Below, piece by piece: positions 7,029 to 9,670 of a stretch of DNA of 9,670 bases. The DNA comes from Alphaproteobacteria bacterium (GTDB lineage Bacteria; Pseudomonadota; Alphaproteobacteria; Micropepsales; Micropepsaceae). Position numbers and translations under genes: made by a program. The stretch covers positions 1 through 9,670 of the forward strand of contig QKCS01000104.1 in NCBI GenBank assembly GCA_003246795.1, in the 5' to 3' direction. The notes under the pieces were generated by a model. It ran no database searches and was not told the DNA's origin. It saw nothing but the letters and a program-made list of their open reading frames with translations. How positions within the stretch are numbered: the stretch's first letter is position 1; each line of letters opens with the position of its first letter.

Positions 7029-8111
7029 CTACGCAGCCGCCTTGAACCCCTGCGCGTTCCAAACCGCGACCTGCGCCATCGCCTTTTCCTGAGGCATCAG
7101 ATCGTAGATTTTCGACGCGTGCTCGAGATGCGACACCGGCCGCGCCTTGCCGAAACGCTTGTAGTCGAGTTGCAGGAACAAGGTCGTGAATTGAGAGCGA
7201 TCGGCGCCCAAGGCCTTACATGCGATCGCGAGCGGCTCGCCGCCGGTATCGGCCACGATCTTCGCCGCGACCGGCATCTCGACGCCGACGAGTTCGGCGA
7301 GCGTCATAATGAAGCTCGAGATGTCGCCGGCCTTCGCCTTGGCGATGAGCGCATTGACTTCGCCCATCGTCCAATGGCCCGTCTTGCCGCGGCGCGGCTT
7401 CTTCGCCTGCTCCTCGTCGTGCTCGGCGAGCACGTCGGCAAGCACGGCGTCGAGTTCCTTCGGATCGACGGCGAAGCGCTCCAGGATCGTGCGCCGCATC
7501 GCGGCCGACACGAACCAGAACATCCGGTGCGCCAGATCCTTCGGCATGTCCTTGCGCGCAACCAAAGGCTTTTGCACGCTTTCCACTGCTTCCGACAACG
7601 CGACCAGATCGCCGAACACAGCGCGCGGGATTGCCGCGCCCATGTTCGCCAGCATCGCGTGGACGACCTTCGGTTCCTTCGCCGCTGAGAGCGCCGCGCA
7701 CACGTCCGCCGACACGTTCGGCCGCTTGGCGATCGCCTCGCGGTGATCGACGGTTTTCGTCTCGATCACTTCGATCAGATCCAAATCGTCGAGCACGGGC
7801 GAATGATGCAGCACGGGCTTGGCGATCTCGATCTCGTCGTTGGCGAGCAGCTTCGTCAAAGCGTGCGGCGCGCTCTTCAGCGACGACAGACGCAACGACA
7901 CCTTCTTGCGAACGTCGCCTTCCACATGACGGATGAGGCCCGTCAGGATCTGATCGATCAGACCGCGCACATCGTCGGAGAGTTCGCCTTCGCTCTCGAA
8001 CAACAACTGCGAAACGCGATCGAACAACGCGCCGCGCGCAAAGCTCTGGCGGTTTTCCGCCAGCGCCTTCATGTCTAGCAACTCGCCGGTGTTCACGTCG
8101 TCCTCGGACAT
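7029..8111 (-). CDS. DUF2336 domain-containing protein
   Basis: A 360-aa predicted cytosolic, mostly helical protein. The N-terminal half carries the DUF2336 core: RGALFDRVSQLLFES (26-40), then DVRKKVSLRLSSLKSAPHALTKLLANDEIEIAKPVLHHSPVL in consecutive helical repeats (about 66-107), DLIEVI and HREAIAKRPNVS (123-134). This repeat organisation resembles degenerate HEAT-like helical hairpins and suggests a protein-binding scaffold. The middle has a charged linker (about 230-246, ending KKPRRGK) and a helical C-terminal region. No catalytic motif or membrane segment is visible, and the family has no firmly established general function that I can cite. The ATG ending at 8111 was chosen because a purine-rich GGGAAAGAG lies 5 nt upstream; a longer frame reaches back to 8174 through the palindrome region. 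It is upstream of, and co-directional with, the parA cluster, but the 206-bp gap makes a shared transcript uncertain. Confidence 0.87.
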   Translation of the reverse strand: MSEDDVNTGELLDMKALAENRQSFARGALFDRVSQLLFESEGELSDDVRGLIDQILTGLIRHVEGDVRKKVSLRLSSLKSAPHALTKLLANDEIEIAKPVLHHSPVLDDLDLIEVIETKTVDHREAIAKRPNVSADVCAALSAAKEPKVVHAMLANMGAAIPRAVFGDLVALSEAVESVQKPLVARKDMPKDLAHRMFWFVSAAMRRTILERFAVDPKELDAVLADVLAEHDEEQAKKPRRGKTGHWTMGEVNALIAKAKAGDISSFIMTLAELVGVEMPVAAKIVADTGGEPLAIACKALGADRSQFTTLFLQLDYKRFGKARPVSHLEHASKIYDLMPQEKAMAQVAVWNAQGFKAAA

Positions 8112-8132
8112 CCGCACTCTTTCCCAGTGCCC

Positions 8133-8155
8133 AATTAACCGGAAAACCGTTAATT
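8133..8155. promoter_or_regulatory. AT-rich inverted repeat in a divergent intergenic region, candidate operator
   Basis: AATTAAC and GTTAATT form perfect 7-bp arms around a 9-nt spacer. With one bulged C the pairing extends by two GC pairs to an AAAA loop. The repeat lies 21 bp upstream of the DUF2336 start and about 80 bp upstream of the lipoprotein start. Position and symmetry suit an operator for a dimeric regulator acting on the DUF2336 gene or on both divergent genes; a leader-RNA hairpin is the alternative. Confidence 0.5.
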
Positions 8156-8181
8156 TCGCGTTCGGCCGCGGCAAGCGCTGC

Positions 8182-8210
8182 TTGACGCGCGCGGCATCCG
8201 GCGGTTAAGC
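8182..8210 (+). promoter_or_regulatory. candidate sigma-70 (Caulobacter-type) promoter of the lipoprotein gene
   Basis: TTGACGC (8182-8188), 14 nt, then GGTTAAGC (8203-8210). This fits the Caulobacter housekeeping consensus TTGaCgS-N10-14-GCTANAWC perfectly at -35 and at roughly five positions at -10. Transcription would begin near 8217, giving a leader of about 20 nt that includes the GGAG at 8228-8231. The -10 match is only partial. Confidence 0.4.
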
Positions 8211-8236
8211 GCCATCAACCTTTTCGCGGAGTTCCC

Positions 8237-8527
8237 ATGCGCCCGATCGTCCAATTTGCCGTAGCGTCGGTTCTTGCGGCCGCCCTCGCCGCATGCGCCA
8301 CCAACAAATATGAGAACGATCCGCTCTATGACGCCGGCTTCTCGGACGGCTGCGCCACCGGCACGGCACGCTCGCCCGGCACGCCCGTCACGAAGGCCGT
8401 GCGCGACCAGCTGTCCTGGGAGAACAGCGAGGCCTATCGGGCGGGCTGGAAAACTGGTTACGGCGCCTGCACGCCGGGCGGCCGTGGCGACATCCCGGGC
8501 TCCGACCGCGACATGGGCGGCCGTTAA
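8237..8527 (+). CDS. small lipoprotein with two YxxG-aromatic repeats
   Basis: 96 aa; no named family recognised. A signal peptide (Arg2, hydrophobic core 4-17) ends in a clean lipobox LAAC with Cys20. The mature protein has two related short repeats: YDAGFSDGC (31-39) and YRAGWKTGYGAC (67-78), each with Tyr-x-Ala-Gly-aromatic-x-x-Gly and a cysteine at the end (Cys39, Cys78). The two cysteines could form a disulfide in the periplasm. The C-terminus is Gly- and charge-rich (GGRGDIPGSDRDMGGR) and probably flexible. GGAG lies 5 nt upstream of the ATG and a plausible promoter precedes it. It is divergent from the DUF2336 gene and 39 bp ahead of the next small exported-protein gene, possibly on one transcript. 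An envelope-associated role is the most that can be inferred. Confidence 0.8.
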   Translation: MRPIVQFAVASVLAAALAACATNKYENDPLYDAGFSDGCATGTARSPGTPVTKAVRDQLSWENSEAYRAGWKTGYGACTPGGRGDIPGSDRDMGGR

Positions 8528-8566
8528 GACTTCGTTCACCGACAGGCCGCCGACGGAGACGCCGCC

Positions 8567-8839
8567 ATGCGTATGCTCGCCTCAGTGATCATCGCCATCC
8601 AGTTGGTGTTGCTGGGTCCCCTGTTTCTGCTCTACGGCCAGGTCGATCCGTGCCGCGCGCTCGCCAAGGAAATAGCGTTGCGCGCCGAGGCGGCCGGCGG
8701 CCTCGGCGTCGCCATCGAAGACGCGTTCGGCAATCTCGAGGTGAACGCCCGCCGCGACATCGCCGATCGTTCCACCGGCGAATGCGTCGTCGAGCTCTTC
8801 GAGAATTGGGGCGGCCGCGTGACGGGCGCCGCCGAATAG
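8567..8839 (+). CDS. small membrane-anchored or secreted hypothetical protein
   Basis: 90 aa; not recognised. A strongly hydrophobic N-terminal stretch (about 4-24, ASVIIAIQLVLLGPLFLLYG) follows Arg2, and no lipobox or clear AxA cleavage site is seen, so it is either an uncleaved signal anchor or an atypical signal peptide. The remaining ~65 residues form a small polar domain beginning VDPCRALAKEIALRAEA (predicted helix) and containing Cys29 and Cys73, which might pair outside the cytoplasm. The start is supported by GGAG 8 nt upstream of the ATG at 8567. Codon use and GC content match its neighbours. It ends 3 bp from the stop of the convergent antiporter-like gene, and its closeness to the lipoprotein gene suggests co-expression. 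Confidence 0.65.
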   Translation: MRMLASVIIAIQLVLLGPLFLLYGQVDPCRALAKEIALRAEAAGGLGVAIEDAFGNLEVNARRDIADRSTGECVVELFENWGGRVTGAAE

Positions 8840-8842
8840 CGC

Positions 8843-9670
8843 CTACTTCGCCGAGGTCATCAGCGGACGTGTGTTCTCGGCCTCGCGCTTGCGGGCGATG
8901 TCTTCGATCGTCTCGCGCAAGCCGGCATGCGCCTTCAAGAGCGCGTCGAAATCACGCCGCTTCAACACCAGCATGTTCGAATACTGCGCCGAGACGACAT
9001 CGGCATTGCGCGGCTTGTCGCTCAAGAGCGCCATCTCGCCGAAGAAGTCGCCGGCCTTGAGCCGCACCGGGTCCGGCGCGACCAACACGTCGACCGCGCC
9101 CGCGGCGATGAAATACATCTTGTCGCCCTTGTCGCCCGCGCGGATCACGCGCTCACCCGGCGTGAAAAGTTCCGGCGTCAGCATGCGCGCCAGCTGCGCG
9201 ATCTGATCTTCCTTCAGCGACGCGAAGATCGGCACCTTGCCCAGCATCTCGGTCAGCTTCAGGCCCAGATCCAGAGACGGCCGCGCCGATGCGATCTGCC
9301 GGCGATGGCTGCGATCTTCCTCCAGGCTTTCGAACACTTCGTTCGAGATCAGCGACTGGTCGAGCTGCCCGCGATACTCCGCCTCCTCCAATCCGATCGA
9401 TAGCCGTTCGAGATACCGCGCGCGCATCGCCTTGGTGAAATCGGGGTACTGAAGGTCCAGCGCTTCGATCGCGCCGCTGATTGCCTGCAAGCGCCCTTCG
9501 AGCGCCTCCTTCACCGTGAACACCGCGTGTTGCCCGATCAGTTCGGCGACCTTGGCGTCGGCGAAGGCGAGCAGCTCACGCAACATCAACTGCTTCACGA
9601 GCAGCAGTTCGAACCGTTCCGCGATCTCCTCGGCAAGAAGGCCGCTCAGACCGAACCGCCGCTGCAGCCA
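8843..9670 (-). CDS. C-terminal part of a CPA1-type cation:proton antiporter with cyclic-nucleotide-binding domain (partial)
   Basis: The frame stays open to the right edge (first visible residues WLQRRFGLSGLLAEEIAERF), so the 5' part is missing and the in-frame GTG ending at 9598 is internal. The visible 275 residues comprise a long amphipathic helical region (1-145), with stretches such as YLERLSIGLEEAEYRGQLDQ, like the cytoplasmic tails of NhaP-type Na+/H+ antiporters. A cyclic-nucleotide-binding domain follows (about 145-250): IFASLKEDQIAQLA, FTPGERVIRAGDKGDKMYFIAAGAVDVL, and the phosphate-binding cassette GDFFGEMALLSDKPRNADVV. The cassette keeps Glu and Arg but has Asp where cAMP-binding cassettes usually have Thr/Ser. 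The transporter portion is outside the window, so the antiporter call rests on the tail; a channel or another CNB-regulated membrane protein remains possible. The CNB domain itself is clear. Confidence 0.8.
   Translation of the reverse strand, partial: WLQRRFGLSGLLAEEIAERFELLLVKQLMLRELLAFADAKVAELIGQHAVFTVKEALEGRLQAISGAIEALDLQYPDFTKAMRARYLERLSIGLEEAEYRGQLDQSLISNEVFESLEEDRSHRRQIASARPSLDLGLKLTEMLGKVPIFASLKEDQIAQLARMLTPELFTPGERVIRAGDKGDKMYFIAAGAVDVLVAPDPVRLKAGDFFGEMALLSDKPRNADVVSAQYSNMLVLKRRDFDALLKAHAGLRETIEDIARKREAENTRPLMTSAK

Noticed and set aside
5656..7092. A 478-codon plus-strand frame crossing the RHH and ParA genes and the spacer
   Set aside because: Its composition is that of a shadow (Arg/His/Leu-rich) and it lacks any recognisable motif or SD. 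The ParA motifs on the minus strand are unambiguous.
8135..8153. TTAA...TTAA as a CtrA binding site
   Set aside because: CtrA boxes are TTAA-N7-TTAA; the spacing here is 11, and the symmetry is better described as an inverted repeat with 7-bp arms.

Overview
This GC-rich window, densely packed on both strands, looks like chromosomal DNA of an alphaproteobacterium, probably close to Caulobacterales/Hyphomonadales. The main reasons are a DUF2336 protein (a family found mostly in Alphaproteobacteria), a Caulobacter-like promoter upstream of a small lipoprotein gene, and a GANTC (CcrM-type) site in an intergenic dyad. The lineage is inferred from family content and not from a marker gene. I see no tRNA, rRNA, transposase, integrase or CRISPR array. 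Twelve protein genes are supported, two of them cut by the window edges.

Left part (1-4896): the 3' end of an AlaX-type alanyl-tRNA editing hydrolase (+) meets a large bifunctional enoyl-CoA hydratase/3-hydroxyacyl-CoA dehydrogenase (-, beta-oxidation) tail to tail. That gene diverges from a glutathione S-transferase-like gene (+), which converges on an FMN split-barrel (pyridoxamine-phosphate-oxidase-like) gene (-). The latter diverges from a DUF2189 multi-pass membrane protein (+). These look like unrelated housekeeping or accessory metabolic genes.

Central part (4899-8111), all on the minus strand: in transcription order, a DUF2336 protein, a 206-bp spacer with several dyads, an orphan ParA-type ATPase, a 187-aa protein with a disordered-looking N-terminus and a C-terminal ribbon-helix-helix domain, and a SYLF-domain lipoprotein. 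The last three genes are 25-30 bp apart and probably form an operon. The ParA/RHH pair resembles the ParF-ParG architecture of plasmid partition systems but sits among chromosomal genes without plasmid functions. It is the best candidate here for an undescribed positioning or segregation system.

Right part (8112-9670): a divergent intergenic region with a clear AT-rich inverted repeat and a plausible sigma-70 promoter, then two small exported-protein genes (+): a lipoprotein with two YxxG-aromatic repeats and a 90-aa membrane-anchored protein. Last is the 3' end of a large minus-strand gene, whose product has a C-terminal cyclic-nucleotide-binding domain behind a helical tail typical of CPA1-type cation:proton antiporters.

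Genes meeting tail to tail are separated by only 2 to 60 bp, so there is little room for classical terminators. All calls come from reading translated sequence by eye; no database search was possible.
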